The translations under genes were made by a program, and so were the position numbers. A stretch of 12,544 nt of DNA from Ruminococcus sp. (lineage in GTDB: Bacteria; Bacillota; Clostridia; Oscillospirales; Ruminococcaceae): contig DNLQ01000118.1 in assembly GCA_003488415.1 (NCBI GenBank), forward strand, positions 1 through 12,544, read 5' to 3'. Within the stretch, counting starts at the first letter, position 1. Every line of letters starts with the position of its first letter. Shown here one piece after another: positions 1 to 7,233 of this stretch. The notes beneath the pieces are model-generated. The model was not told the DNA's origin, did not search any database, and was given only the letters and a program-made list of their open reading frames with translations.

Positions 1-1
1 A

Positions 2-1414
2 GAGCTTGCAGCTGAGGTCAAGGTAGGTCCCAAGCTGGAGCTTTCACTTGGCTGGACAGCATTCGATCACCTTATCGGTGTTGACGCATTCGGAGGAGTA
101 TGTATCTCAGGTGCTCTCACAGCACATCCTGATGCAAAGCTGCTGTGTATAGACGGCTCGGTATACCTGTTCCTCGAACTCGGACTCAGCGAAGATACGA
201 AGCTGGGCGGCTTCCTGAAGGATCACGGATGGGAAGCAAGGGCAGATGTTATCAACAGTGACAATACGCCATGGCAGCTCAATGCCCATTTTGAGAACTT
301 CAAAAAGGTGGATGCTTGTACCTACGGAAACGGAAAGCTCTCCATACACGTAAAGGACGCAGATGACAAGTCTATCAAACAGGCTCTTATCAAGGTATAC
401 GATCTCAGCGGAAACCGTATCAAGACAGTTTCTACCGATTCAACAGGAAAGGCAGAGATCGGCGATCTGCCGCTGGGTTCAGTAAAGATCGAGATCAAAG
501 CAACAGGCTACAAGATATTCAATGACCGTCAGCTTATCCGTTCAAACCAGACTACATACTGTGAGGCAGTACTCATGGTATCAAGAAATGACGAAGGAAG
601 CAGCAACGAGACCGGAACAGGTTCAAACTATGTAACAGGTACAGTCAAGGACGCTGCAACAGGCAGCCTTATAGATGCTTCATTCAAGGTACGCAAGGGC
701 TATAACGCTTTCGGCGACGCCGAGGTCGTAGCAGAGGGCGTATCTGAGAACGGCAGATACAAGGTAACTCTCCCTGTAGGCTATTACACACTGGTATTCA
801 GCAAGGACGGCTACGTTGACAGCAAGGTGAATGCAGTCGTAAAGGCGGCTTCACCCACTACAAAGAACGTAGTTATCTCCACCGAGCTTGGCGGAGGCGG
901 AGAGGATACCGGAAACGGTGACTCTGATGTACCGAGCGGAAATGTAAATACCGCAGCAGATATGAGAGTAGTACTCACATGGGGCGTTGATCCTGAGGAT
1001 CTTGACTCACATCTGCTGAGCACAGATTTCTCCGGCTATCACATCTACTTCTCAAATATGGATGTATACCGTGACGGTGAGAAGGTCGCAAACCTTGACG
1101 TAGACGATACAACAAGCTACGGCCCTGAGACAACGACTGTCTTCGGATTCAAGGATGGCGAGAAGCTCAGCTACTACGTACACGATTACACCAACAGGGA
1201 CGTTTCCGGAGACTATATGTCCAATTCCGGCGCACACGTTGTAGTATATTCCGGTTCAAACGAGGTCGCATCATTCAATACTCCTATCGGAGTTGAAGGA
1301 AACCTCTGGCACGTATTTGACCTGAATACAACTACCGGCGAGATCACACCTGTAAATACTTATTCCACGATCGGCGAAGACGATTACGATACATACTTCA
1401 TAAACAATAACTGA
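2..1414 (+). CDS. Secreted protein with carboxypeptidase-regulatory-like and YfaP-like C-terminal domains (5' truncated)
   Basis: The reading frame is open from the left edge, so the N-terminus, any signal peptide and the true start lie outside the window; 470 residues are visible. The first ~100 are beta-rich and not recognised. From about residue 108 there is a carboxypeptidase-regulatory-like (transthyretin-fold) segment (KLSIHVKDADDKSIKQALIK, then LPLGSVKIEIKATGY). A second such repeat begins near TGTVKDAATGSLIDASFKV and ends YYTLVFSKDGYVDS. After a Gly/Asp-rich linker, the last ~155 residues match the YfaP/DUF2135-type domain: MRVVLTWGVDPEDLDSHL, NLDVDDTTSYGPET, YYVHDYTNRD, NLWHVFDL and a terminal VNTY. 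These folds are typical of extracellular or surface proteins. No dockerin or LPXTG anchor follows. Family recognition is good; the cellular role is unknown. Confidence 0.85.
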   Translation, partial: ELAAEVKVGPKLELSLGWTAFDHLIGVDAFGGVCISGALTAHPDAKLLCIDGSVYLFLELGLSEDTKLGGFLKDHGWEARADVINSDNTPWQLNAHFENFKKVDACTYGNGKLSIHVKDADDKSIKQALIKVYDLSGNRIKTVSTDSTGKAEIGDLPLGSVKIEIKATGYKIFNDRQLIRSNQTTYCEAVLMVSRNDEGSSNETGTGSNYVTGTVKDAATGSLIDASFKVRKGYNAFGDAEVVAEGVSENGRYKVTLPVGYYTLVFSKDGYVDSKVNAVVKAASPTTKNVVISTELGGGGEDTGNGDSDVPSGNVNTAADMRVVLTWGVDPEDLDSHLLSTDFSGYHIYFSNMDVYRDGEKVANLDVDDTTSYGPETTTVFGFKDGEKLSYYVHDYTNRDVSGDYMSNSGAHVVVYSGSNEVASFNTPIGVEGNLWHVFDLNTTTGEITPVNTYSTIGEDDYDTYFINNN

Positions 1415-1430
1415 TATCGCAATAAACTAA

Positions 1431-1468
1431 GGGAATAACGGAAATACAGACGTATTTCCGTTATTTCT
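1431..1468 (+). terminator. Strong intergenic hairpin, possible terminator or attenuator
   Basis: A 13-bp perfect inverted repeat (AATAACGGAAATA at 1434-1446, its complement at 1453-1465) is extended inside by a C-G pair leaving an AGAC loop, and outside by G-U/G-C/G-U pairs. It lies between two plus-strand genes, 16 nt after the first stop and about 15 nt before the next ATG. It lacks the usual GC-rich stem and a clean U-tract (TTATTTCTGT follows), so termination would be weak. It could instead stabilise an mRNA end or affect translation of the next gene, since the Shine-Dalgarno lies just after the stem. Confidence 0.4.
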
Positions 1469-1483
1469 GTAAAGGAGCGTAAT

Positions 1484-1840
1484 ATGAAAAAGAGTCCCCT
1501 GCATATCATAACAGTCCTGGTGCTTATAATTGGAATTATAGGAACGCTGTTCTCCTTTGCAGTCTTCATCAAAGGCACGAAGGCAGACGCTTTTGTTACC
1601 CAGGTAAAGCGCAATACCCATAATACAGCAGTAACATACAGCTATGAATACAACGGAGAGACATACACCAGATCGAAGAAATACAAGAGAAACAAGAAGG
1701 TATCGGAGGGTGATAAGAAGAAGATATACTTCTTTGAGAGCGCTCCTGACAAGGGCTTTACCATGGATACCTTTATTGTGTTCTATTTCATTGTGATACT
1801 CACAGCACCTATGACATATGTACTTTTCAGGAAGGATTGA
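1484..1840 (+). CDS. Small two-TM membrane protein, DUF3592-like
   Basis: A 118-residue protein starting at ATG 1484, preceded by AAAGGAG at good spacing. Residues ~7-30 form a hydrophobic helix (IITVLVLIIGIIGTLFSF), and residues ~94-114 a second one (FIVFYFIVILTAPMTYVLF). Between them is a basic beta-rich segment with VTYSYEYNGETYTRSKKY and GDKKKIYFFESAPDKGF, the pattern of the DUF3592 family (a Y-Y-nGetYt strand followed by a GdkV-vyy-P motif). No function is established for that family. The gene overlaps the next one by 23 nt in another frame, suggesting co-transcription and coupled translation with the lipoprotein protease. Length is normal for the family. Confidence 0.8.
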   Translation: MKKSPLHIITVLVLIIGIIGTLFSFAVFIKGTKADAFVTQVKRNTHNTAVTYSYEYNGETYTRSKKYKRNKKVSEGDKKKIYFFESAPDKGFTMDTFIVFYFIVILTAPMTYVLFRKD

Positions 1841-3020
1841 ACTGAGTGCCGCATTGCTGGGGTGCGCAGTTCTCCTGTGCAGCTGCGGAGTCAGGTCGGG
1901 AAGTGGAGTACCCACTGAGACAGTAACAGTGTCCGGCGAGCCTTCATTCACCGTTAATGGGGCGGAGGTCAGCTGTGAGCTGAAAGCCGGCGATGAGCTG
2001 GCAGTAAAGTACTCAATGGAAGCCGAGCCGCTGACCTATTACGCAGTGAAGGCAAAGGAGAGCGGAAGCTGCACCGTAAGGCTTGCTGGCGGAGACGATG
2101 ATATAAACTGTCTGAGCGTGACAGCTTCTCCCGACGAGTCAGGGAGCATGGAGAGAGTGGTAAGGAGCAGCAGCTCCGGACAGGTCGAATTCCAGCTGCG
2201 CATAACAGGAGAGGGCAGCTCCATAGCCGGTCAGGCGGAGATAATACCTGCGGAGAAAGCCGGGTATACCCTGTTGTCTGACAGCTCCGGCAGAGTGAGG
2301 ATACTGCTCAGGGATAAGGACATAAGCAATTCGGGAGCTGATAAGGAGCAGATATCGGAGTGGCTGGGCGCACTTGACAGCATACGTGAAACAGCCTCAG
2401 CGTGGTCTGCTGACGGACTGGAGAGTGTGGATATATGTGCAGCCTGCACCTTTCATCACTACGGACTGTCCGGGGATCCGATATACATCAACCGTGACTA
2501 TATGTCCGGGGAGCTGCGCAAGGCGGCTGAGACAGCGGAACTGCCGAAGAAGCAGCAGGATATACTCCACGGCTTTGCGCACGAGATATGCCATGCCGCA
2601 GACGGATTCGGTCACGGCGGAGTGTCGCCGGCAGTTTTTGATACTGAGCTGTCTGCACAGCTTGGAAGCGCACTTTGTATGGAAGTGAACGGCTACCGGT
2701 ATAACGGAAGTCTGACAGCACTGGAGTACTTTTCGGAGAAGGACACGCTCGGAAAGCGAATGTACACGGACGAAGCCTTCATATACAGACTGCTGGAGAT
2801 ATTTGATGAAAAGGGTACAGACCTGAAGGACATCCTTCCTGTATTCACCATGCGCCGTGAGCACAGCGGAGTAAAGACAGCATCTGAGGGACTTGAAGCC
2901 TTTCTTGATGACCTGTCATTGTGTGCAGGCTACGACGTAGAGAGCTGCTTTACAGAGACTGAGCTTGATACTGTACGCATCAAATTTGCAATGGACGACA
3001 GGAAGGCAAAAGAGACATAA
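1818..3020 (+). CDS. Lipoprotein with HExxH zinc-metalloprotease motif
   Basis: A 400-residue protein. The N-terminus MYFSGRIELS is followed by a hydrophobic core ending LLCSC, a lipobox-like sequence with acceptor Cys23, so it is probably a membrane-anchored lipoprotein. Residues ~30-155 are beta-rich; residues ~155-400 look catalytic. HEICH lies at 255-259, with Glu256 the presumed base and His255/His259 zinc ligands, and a further His at 266. The metzincin spacing (HExxHxxGxxH) is not met, being one residue too long. Glu277 in TELSAQ is the better third ligand, 18 residues after His259, as in gluzincin-like peptidases such as the anthrax lethal-factor type. The start is uncertain: ATG 1818 has no good Shine-Dalgarno, whereas AGGAAGG (1829-1835) could serve CTG 1842, but only the ATG gives a charged n-region (Arg6). 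Substrate unknown. Confidence 0.75.
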   Translation: MYFSGRIELSAALLGCAVLLCSCGVRSGSGVPTETVTVSGEPSFTVNGAEVSCELKAGDELAVKYSMEAEPLTYYAVKAKESGSCTVRLAGGDDDINCLSVTASPDESGSMERVVRSSSSGQVEFQLRITGEGSSIAGQAEIIPAEKAGYTLLSDSSGRVRILLRDKDISNSGADKEQISEWLGALDSIRETASAWSADGLESVDICAACTFHHYGLSGDPIYINRDYMSGELRKAAETAELPKKQQDILHGFAHEICHAADGFGHGGVSPAVFDTELSAQLGSALCMEVNGYRYNGSLTALEYFSEKDTLGKRMYTDEAFIYRLLEIFDEKGTDLKDILPVFTMRREHSGVKTASEGLEAFLDDLSLCAGYDVESCFTETELDTVRIKFAMDDRKAKET

Positions 3021-3021
3021 T

Positions 3022-3061
3022 AAAAAAGCCATAGAGAGCGGAATGCTCTTTATGGCTTTTT
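3022..3061. terminator. Bidirectional rho-independent terminator between convergent genes
   Basis: Six A residues (3022-3027) precede AGCCATA, a G-U pair and AGAGC. The loop is GGAAT, and the complementary arm GCTCT...TATGGCT runs into TTTTT (3057-3061). Each strand reads as stem plus U-tract, so it can end both the plus-strand protease transcript (stop at 3020) and the minus-strand uppP transcript (stop at 3076). Confidence 0.93.
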
Positions 3062-3075
3062 GTATTGAGAAGATA

Positions 3076-3942
3076 TTATCTGACGACAGTAAAGTAGATG
3101 ATAACGAGTGCGCCGAGTATTATGCGGTACCAGCCGAAAGCCTTGAAGTCGTGCTTCTTTATGTAGTCCATAAGGAACTTGATAACGAAAATTGAAACAA
3201 AGAAGGCTACGATCATGCCCACAGCAAGAATAGCCGACTGCTGACCGGTAAAGGAGTTGCCCTCGTGGAAGTACTTGACCAGCTTCAGCAGACTTGCGCC
3301 GAACATAACGGGTATTGCGAGGAAGAATGTGAACTCAGCGGCAACTGCACGGGAGACTCCGATAAGCAGAGCGCCCACGATAGTAGCGCCGGAGCGTGAA
3401 GTACCGGGGAAAAGTGCGGCAAGGAGCTGGAACATACCGATGATGAAAGCGTCCTTGTAAGCGAGCTGAGCGATCTCTCTGACTCTGGGAGTGCGTCCCT
3501 TGTTCCAGTTCTCGACGATGATGAAAGCGATACCGAAGACGATAAGAGCAATTGCGACTACCCAGGGATTGTAGAAATGCTCATCGATCCAGTCGTCGAT
3601 GGTGACTCCAACGATAGCGGCAGGGATGCAGGCTGCCAACACCTTGAACCACATGATGAAGATGTCCTTTTTCACCAATGCGCCGAAGCCTTCCTTGCTC
3701 AGGGGAGCGTTATTATTCTTTGAACCGAACGGCCATAGCTTCTTCCAGAAGATAACGACAACTGCCATGATAGCACCAAGCTGGATAACGACGTCGAACA
3801 TCTCCTTGAAAGCATCTGTTTCCTTCAGTTTCAGGAACTCGTCTACCAGTATCAGGTGACCGGTGCTGCTGATAGGCAGCCATTCTGTGATACCCTCTAC
3901 GATGCCGAGGATAATGGCTTTAATGATCTCAAGAATACTCAT
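3076..3942 (-). CDS. uppP: Undecaprenyl-diphosphatase UppP (BacA family)
   Basis: An integral membrane phosphatase that converts undecaprenyl diphosphate to undecaprenyl phosphate, recycling the lipid carrier of peptidoglycan synthesis; extra copies are known to give bacitracin resistance. At 288 residues it has full family length. The N-terminal signature EGITEWLPISSTGH carries Glu16, Glu20 and His29, and the second motif PGTSRSGAT lies at 179-187 with Arg183; these are the catalytic elements of the BacA family. Several hydrophobic helices follow the family pattern. ATG at 3942 is preceded by AAAGGAA at good spacing. It lies downstream of the ABC operon on the same strand but has its own consensus promoter, so it can be expressed independently. 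It ends at a shared bidirectional terminator. Confidence 0.97.
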   Translation of the reverse strand: MSILEIIKAIILGIVEGITEWLPISSTGHLILVDEFLKLKETDAFKEMFDVVIQLGAIMAVVVIFWKKLWPFGSKNNNAPLSKEGFGALVKKDIFIMWFKVLAACIPAAIVGVTIDDWIDEHFYNPWVVAIALIVFGIAFIIVENWNKGRTPRVREIAQLAYKDAFIIGMFQLLAALFPGTSRSGATIVGALLIGVSRAVAAEFTFFLAIPVMFGASLLKLVKYFHEGNSFTGQQSAILAVGMIVAFFVSIFVIKFLMDYIKKHDFKAFGWYRIILGALVIIYFTVVR

Positions 3943-4029
3943 GCTGTGTTCCTTTCTGTGTTATGTTTATGATTTCTGCCGCACACTGTAGGATCTGCTG
4001 TATATGACACGGCAAATAGCATACGTATA

Positions 4030-4058
4030 ATTATAACACAGAACCCCCGGTGTGTCAA
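4030..4058 (-). promoter_or_regulatory. Consensus sigma-70/sigma-A promoter of uppP
   Basis: Read on the minus strand: TTGACA (4058-4053), a spacer of exactly 17 nt, and TATAAT (4035-4030). Both hexamers are perfect. The predicted start near 4023 gives an untranslated leader of about 80 nt before the uppP ATG. The -35 begins only 19 nt after the stop of the upstream permease gene. Confidence 0.9.
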
Positions 4059-4077
4059 CGAAAAAATCGCATGAAAG

Positions 4078-4836
4078 TCAGTTTTCTGCGCCTTTGTCGA
4101 TCTGTCTCCTGTAACCGGGGAGACCGATGAAGTAAGAGATAATGAAGGAGATCAGAGCTGCCGCCGCAGTAATGATGACGTAAAGAGTGCGGAACAGTCC
4201 TGACGAGGCAAGAGACTGTACCAACTCAGCAGAATCTGTTTCTTTATCTGAAAACATCATATTGAGAATTATTGAGATGTCACCGAACAGGAACCAGATA
4301 AGTGACACCAGCAGCAGTAAAAGGAAAAACGTAGTAATGGCAGTACCCTGCTTTTTCGTACCGAACCATGATGCCAATGCAAGGTTCAGGGCATTGTTTA
4401 TCAGGAACATGGAGAAGCAGAAAATGATAAGACCGCTCAGGTCGGGCTTGTATGGAGCGATCAGTCTCCCCAGTACATTTGCGGTCAGGGTGACGGCAAA
4501 GATACCGGCAGTAACGATGAAGTTTGTGAGGTACTTAGATGCCAGGGTACCGGGGATGCCGAGTGGAGAAGAAGCGTAGAATCTGCACTGCTGTATGGTC
4601 TCCAGAGGAGAGAATCCTACAGTCGGTGTTGAGAAGCCGTACAGTACCCCGATCATGACGGATGCAGAGAATAAGGAGATACCGAGAAGCTGATTGATCT
4701 CTGCGGCTTCGGCATCAGTGGAATCAAGCAGCTTTACCGGATCTATCACAGCCATCAGTACCATAATGCACAGAAAGATGACAGTGGAAACAAGCATGAC
4801 TGACATTCTGATCTCTTTGTAGATAAGTCCGAGCAT
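4078..4836 (-). CDS. ABC-2 type transporter permease (second of two)
   Basis: A 252-residue protein with about six hydrophobic segments: near residues 12-32 (MLVSTVIFLCIMVLMAVID), 50-75, 105-125, 133-155, 165-190 and 215-240. Short charged loops include the N-terminal MLGLIYKEIR, typical of ABC-2 permeases of the BcrB/YtrC/D kind. The piece SSPLGIPGTLASKYL matches the conserved amphipathic region before the third helix in this family, where partner-ATPase contact is expected. ATG 4836 follows AAAGGAGGATCCGC, and the upstream gene's TGA overlaps it (TGATG), so translation is coupled. It is the last gene of the gntR-ABC operon. Substrate not readable from sequence; related systems are involved in envelope-antibiotic response. 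No clear terminator follows. Confidence 0.85.
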   Translation of the reverse strand: MLGLIYKEIRMSVMLVSTVIFLCIMVLMAVIDPVKLLDSTDAEAAEINQLLGISLFSASVMIGVLYGFSTPTVGFSPLETIQQCRFYASSPLGIPGTLASKYLTNFIVTAGIFAVTLTANVLGRLIAPYKPDLSGLIIFCFSMFLINNALNLALASWFGTKKQGTAITTFFLLLLLVSLIWFLFGDISIILNMMFSDKETDSAELVQSLASSGLFRTLYVIITAAAALISFIISYFIGLPGYRRQIDKGAEN

Positions 4837-5618
4837 CAGCGGATCCTCCTTTCAAGCAGACTGACTGTACGTCTGTAGGAGAGGTACAGGATGATGATAA
4901 CAGCTGCGGGGAACAGCCATAGGTTGTGAGTTACAAAGGAACCTGCACTCGCTGCCAGCTCTGGGAGACTGTCTTCCTCTATCCCGAGAGCAGGCATCAG
5001 CACAAGAGCGAAGAATAAAAAGACAGCAGGCAGCAGCAGGAAAGAGATGGCTATAGAGTACAGGATAAGCTGCTTTGCCTTCTCAACGTCACCGGCTCTC
5101 AGCACGAGATTGAAGAAAATGCGGCTGGCTGTCAGCATCAGCATCAGTAATGCAAAGCACACAGCGATAGGAGTAAGGCTGAATGGCTGTGAGAACAGCA
5201 CGGAGCAAAGGAGATTCAGTATCACTATGAAAACGAGAGTAAGAACGGTGCCTATAACGGCAAGTATGTAGTATGCAGCAGCGTATTTCTTTATGGATAC
5301 CGGCAGGGTGTAAGCGAATCTGTTCCATCCGCATACGTGATCCTTCATGACAGCACTGACATCAAAGCTGACGCAGCACAGACACACCATAGAGTTTAAC
5401 ATAATGAGGAGGAATGCGTAAATGTCCTCAAAATTCTTCTGAGCGTCAGGATACTTTTCCAGTGCCATTTCGTATATCAGCCTGAGATTTCCGCACCGGA
5501 AGCTGATGCCGCAGAGCAAAGTTATTAATGCCAGGGGGGCATTAAACAGCAGAATGGAGCGAATATCGTTCATTGACAGATAGAGTATACGCTTCATAAG
5601 AGCTCTTATCTCAGTCAT
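4836..5618 (-). CDS. ABC-2 type transporter permease (first of two)
   Basis: A 260-residue integral membrane protein. After MTEIRALMKRILYLSMNDIR it has about six hydrophobic segments: IRSILLFNAPLALITLLCGI, LLIMLNSMVCLCCVSFDV, YYILAVIGTVLTLVFIVIL, TPIAVCFALLMLMLTASRIF, a long one around ISFLLLPAVFLFFALVLMP, and a C-terminal LWLFPAAVIIILYLSY. ATG 5618 is chosen because GGAG sits 8 nt upstream and it overlaps the ATPase stop as TGATG. An in-frame GTG at 5627 would add three residues and is less likely. It presumably forms a heterodimer with the next permease, with the ATPase encoded just upstream. It shares only general layout with the other permease, so the pair is not a recent duplication. Confidence 0.85.
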   Translation of the reverse strand: MTEIRALMKRILYLSMNDIRSILLFNAPLALITLLCGISFRCGNLRLIYEMALEKYPDAQKNFEDIYAFLLIMLNSMVCLCCVSFDVSAVMKDHVCGWNRFAYTLPVSIKKYAAAYYILAVIGTVLTLVFIVILNLLCSVLFSQPFSLTPIAVCFALLMLMLTASRIFFNLVLRAGDVEKAKQLILYSIAISFLLLPAVFLFFALVLMPALGIEEDSLPELAASAGSFVTHNLWLFPAAVIIILYLSYRRTVSLLERRIR

Positions 5619-6496
5619 CACACCCACTCCTTTTCACTGCGGTGAACGTAGTACTGCATGATGTCGTCAAGACTGGCACTATCAAAGACCAGTCCGCTGT
5701 ACTTTTTCTCGCAGTTTTTTCTGTCGGCAGTCAGCACATCCGCACCGAAGTCCGTGACTCTGGCACTGACGAAGTCCTCACGTTCAAGCTCACCGTACTG
5801 CGCCTTTGTACACTTCATAATGGAGTGGCTGAGCAGTATATCGTCCTTGAAGCCTGTGAGGAGGATCCTGCCGTTGTCGATGAAGGTAAGTGAGTCTGCT
5901 ATCTTCTCCAGGTCAGAGGTGATGTGAGAGGAAAGGAGTATGGAGTTATCCTCGTCCTGCAAGTAGCTGAGGAATATATCAAGTATCTCGCTGCGCACTA
6001 CCGGATCAAGTCCCGTGGTAGCCTCGTCCATGATAAGCAGCTTTGCATGATGAGAGAGAGCAGCGGCTATCTGGTGCTTCATCTTCATGCCCTTTGAGAA
6101 CTTGCCTATCTTCTTTTTCTCCGGCAGACCAAATCTCTTCATCAGCCCGTGATATACCTCACTGTCCCAGTTCCTGTACAGCGGGCGGAGTATCTTCTCC
6201 ACCATTACAGGAGTGAAGGACTCGTGGAAGGGAGTCTCGTCAAATACGGCAGAGATGTCCTGTTTTATCCGTGTTTCATTGGTATCGAGGTCTTTGCCCA
6301 GCATGGTTATCTTTCCGGCGTCACGCTTTATGATACCCAGCAGAGCACGTATGGTAGTGGTCTTGCCGGCGCCGTTCTGACCGATAAATCCCATGATACT
6401 GCCCTTTGCGACGGAAAAGTTCACGTTGTCAAGGGTAAAGCCGTCGTACTTTTTGGTAAGACCGTCTATCTCTATAGCGTTGGTGTAGTCGCTCAT
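5618..6496 (-). CDS. ABC transporter ATP-binding protein (YtrB/BcrA-like)
   Basis: A cytoplasmic ATPase subunit of 292 residues that powers the two membrane proteins encoded downstream. Walker A GQNGAGKT is at 39-46, the signature FSKGMKMK at 133-140 (in place of LSGGQ), and Walker B LLIMDEATTGLD at 153-164 with catalytic Glu158. The H-loop His191 is in LLSSHIT. The usual Q-loop Gln is absent: the region reads AVFDETPF (83-90), as often seen in this ABC-2 subgroup. The last ~75 residues form a C-terminal accessory region. ATG 6496 is preceded by GGAGGATGATAAT, which begins within the end of the gntR gene; only 4 nt separate the two. The order regulator-ATPase-permease-permease matches YtrA-type operons. 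Confidence 0.93.
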   Translation of the reverse strand: MSDYTNAIEIDGLTKKYDGFTLDNVNFSVAKGSIMGFIGQNGAGKTTTIRALLGIIKRDAGKITMLGKDLDTNETRIKQDISAVFDETPFHESFTPVMVEKILRPLYRNWDSEVYHGLMKRFGLPEKKKIGKFSKGMKMKHQIAAALSHHAKLLIMDEATTGLDPVVRSEILDIFLSYLQDEDNSILLSSHITSDLEKIADSLTFIDNGRILLTGFKDDILLSHSIMKCTKAQYGELEREDFVSARVTDFGADVLTADRKNCEKKYSGLVFDSASLDDIMQYYVHRSEKEWV

Positions 6497-6500
6497 ATTA

Positions 6501-6872
6501 TCATCCTCCGTAAATCAGTTTCATGATCTCAATAAGCTCGGAAAGCTCAACGCCTCCCTGCTTAGCTTTTTCGCAGGCAAGAGTAAGATATTCCTCAGCC
6601 TGCCGGAGATTCTCCTCCCGGAGAAACTCACGGTTCTGAGCCTTTACGAAGCTGCCCTTACCGGTATAGGACTCAATGAAGCCGTCCCTTTCAAGCTCCT
6701 CGTAGGCACGTTTTGTGGTGATTATGCTTATCCTGAGCTGCTGGGCGAGATTGCGCATAGACGGAAGGGCGTCCCCTTCAGTCAGCTCGCCGCTGAGGAT
6801 AAGAGCCTTTATCTGCCCGCAGATCTGCTCGTAGATAGGCGTATTTGAAGAATTGCTTATAATAATATCCAT
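6501..6872 (-). CDS. GntR family transcriptional regulator, YtrA subfamily
   Basis: A 123-residue DNA-binding repressor, the short length of the YtrA group. The N-terminal winged helix-turn-helix (residues ~8-77) shows TPIYEQICGQIKALILSGEL, then GDALPSMRNLAQQLRIS and the recognition-helix region TTKRAYEELERDGFIES, ending in the wing YTGKGSFV. After residue ~80 comes only a short helical dimerisation tail (EENLRQAEEYLTLACEKAK), too small for the FadR or UTRA effector domains. It is first in an operon with an ABC transporter. Its promoter holds a 29-bp palindrome over the -10, so autorepression of the whole operon is likely. YtrA proteins in Bacillus are reported to respond to cell-wall antibiotics; the inducer here is unknown. 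Confidence 0.93.
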   Translation of the reverse strand: MDIIISNSSNTPIYEQICGQIKALILSGELTEGDALPSMRNLAQQLRISIITTKRAYEELERDGFIESYTGKGSFVKAQNREFLREENLRQAEEYLTLACEKAKQGGVELSELIEIMKLIYGG

Positions 6873-6889
6873 CTGGTACCTCTTATGCG

Positions 6890-6918
6890 ATAATGTATAT
6901 ATACTATATACACATTAT
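6890..6918. promoter_or_regulatory. Palindromic operator, probable GntR/YtrA binding site
   Basis: Two 14-nt half-sites (6890-6903 and 6905-6918) are inverted around a central C at 6904; they match at 13 of 14 positions (mismatch pair at 6897/6911). The arms contain ATAATG and TATATA, with GTGTATA on the minus strand. The palindrome covers the -10 box and the expected start of the gntR transcript. A further AGTGTATA lies in the promoter spacer (6929-6936). The position fits a repressor site; the regulator assignment is inferred from adjacency. Confidence 0.75.
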
Positions 6919-6942
6919 ACCATTGCAATATACACTTGTCAA
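6914..6942 (-). promoter_or_regulatory. Consensus sigma-70/sigma-A promoter of the gntR-ABC operon
   Basis: On the minus strand: TTGACA (6942-6937), 17-nt spacer, TATAAT (6919-6914), both hexamers perfect. The predicted start near 6907 leaves a leader of about 35 nt before the gntR ATG at 6872. Such a strong promoter would need a repressor, in keeping with the overlapping palindrome. Confidence 0.9.
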
Positions 6943-7037
6943 TACCTTTCCGAAAAAAGATAGGCCATGCAGGGAGAAATGTCAAAGCCGCAGCTCAGTT
7001 CCGGCACTTTCGTTTTCATCCGCATCCGGATTATTGC

Positions 7038-7066
7038 TTGACATAACAACAGCGCTATGATATAAT
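7038..7066 (+). promoter_or_regulatory. Consensus sigma-70/sigma-A promoter of the MSGPKV-FHA-AAA-PP2C operon
   Basis: TTGACA (7038-7043), 17-nt spacer, TATAAT (7061-7066), both hexamers perfect. Predicted start near 7073, leaving about 180 nt of leader before ATG 7252. It is the only clear promoter seen ahead of the six rightward genes, which have almost no gaps. Confidence 0.9.
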
Positions 7067-7119
7067 TTTTGTGTATGCTGTTCTTATTAATATAGTAAAC
7101 GGCAAAATGTTCTGGTGTT

Positions 7120-7233
7120 TGCCTATCCGCACGGAGCAAACGCAGGTTTGCGTATGTGCGGGGCACTTTAAATCATTAATGGTATGGACATCAGATACTT
7201 TTTGATGTTCAATACAAATAAGAAGATAATGAT
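7120..7233 (+). promoter_or_regulatory. Structured 5' leader with two hairpin domains
   Basis: Domain 1 (7120-7165) is a nested stem of 16 pairs: TGCC/GGCA outside, CCGCAC/GTGCGG in the middle, GCAAAC/GTTTGC at the tip with a GCAG loop. The steps are separated by asymmetric internal loops. Domain 2: ATCATTA (7172-7178) can pair with TAATGAT (7227-7233), enclosing a hairpin GGACATCA/TGATGTTC (7186-7193 with 7203-7210). It ends directly before the GGAAGGTGG Shine-Dalgarno (7235-7243). This suggests post-transcriptional control, but it matches no riboswitch class I know. Pairing was found by eye; folding energies were not computed. Confidence 0.45.

Noticed and set aside
1427..1951. 174-codon minus-strand open frame across the DUF3592-like gene
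   Set aside because: It lies opposite two well-supported genes with Shine-Dalgarno and domain evidence, and its product resembles no family.
2580..2615. Metzincin zinc-binding motif in the lipoprotein
   Set aside because: Metzincins need HExxHxxGxxH; here three residues separate the second His from Gly, so the class is not supported, though HExxH is real.
7121..7180. Possible c-di-GMP-I (GEMM) riboswitch because of GCACGGAGCAAAC
   Set aside because: The resemblance stops there: the downstream GGGACGCAAAGCC-type core and second stem of that class are absent.
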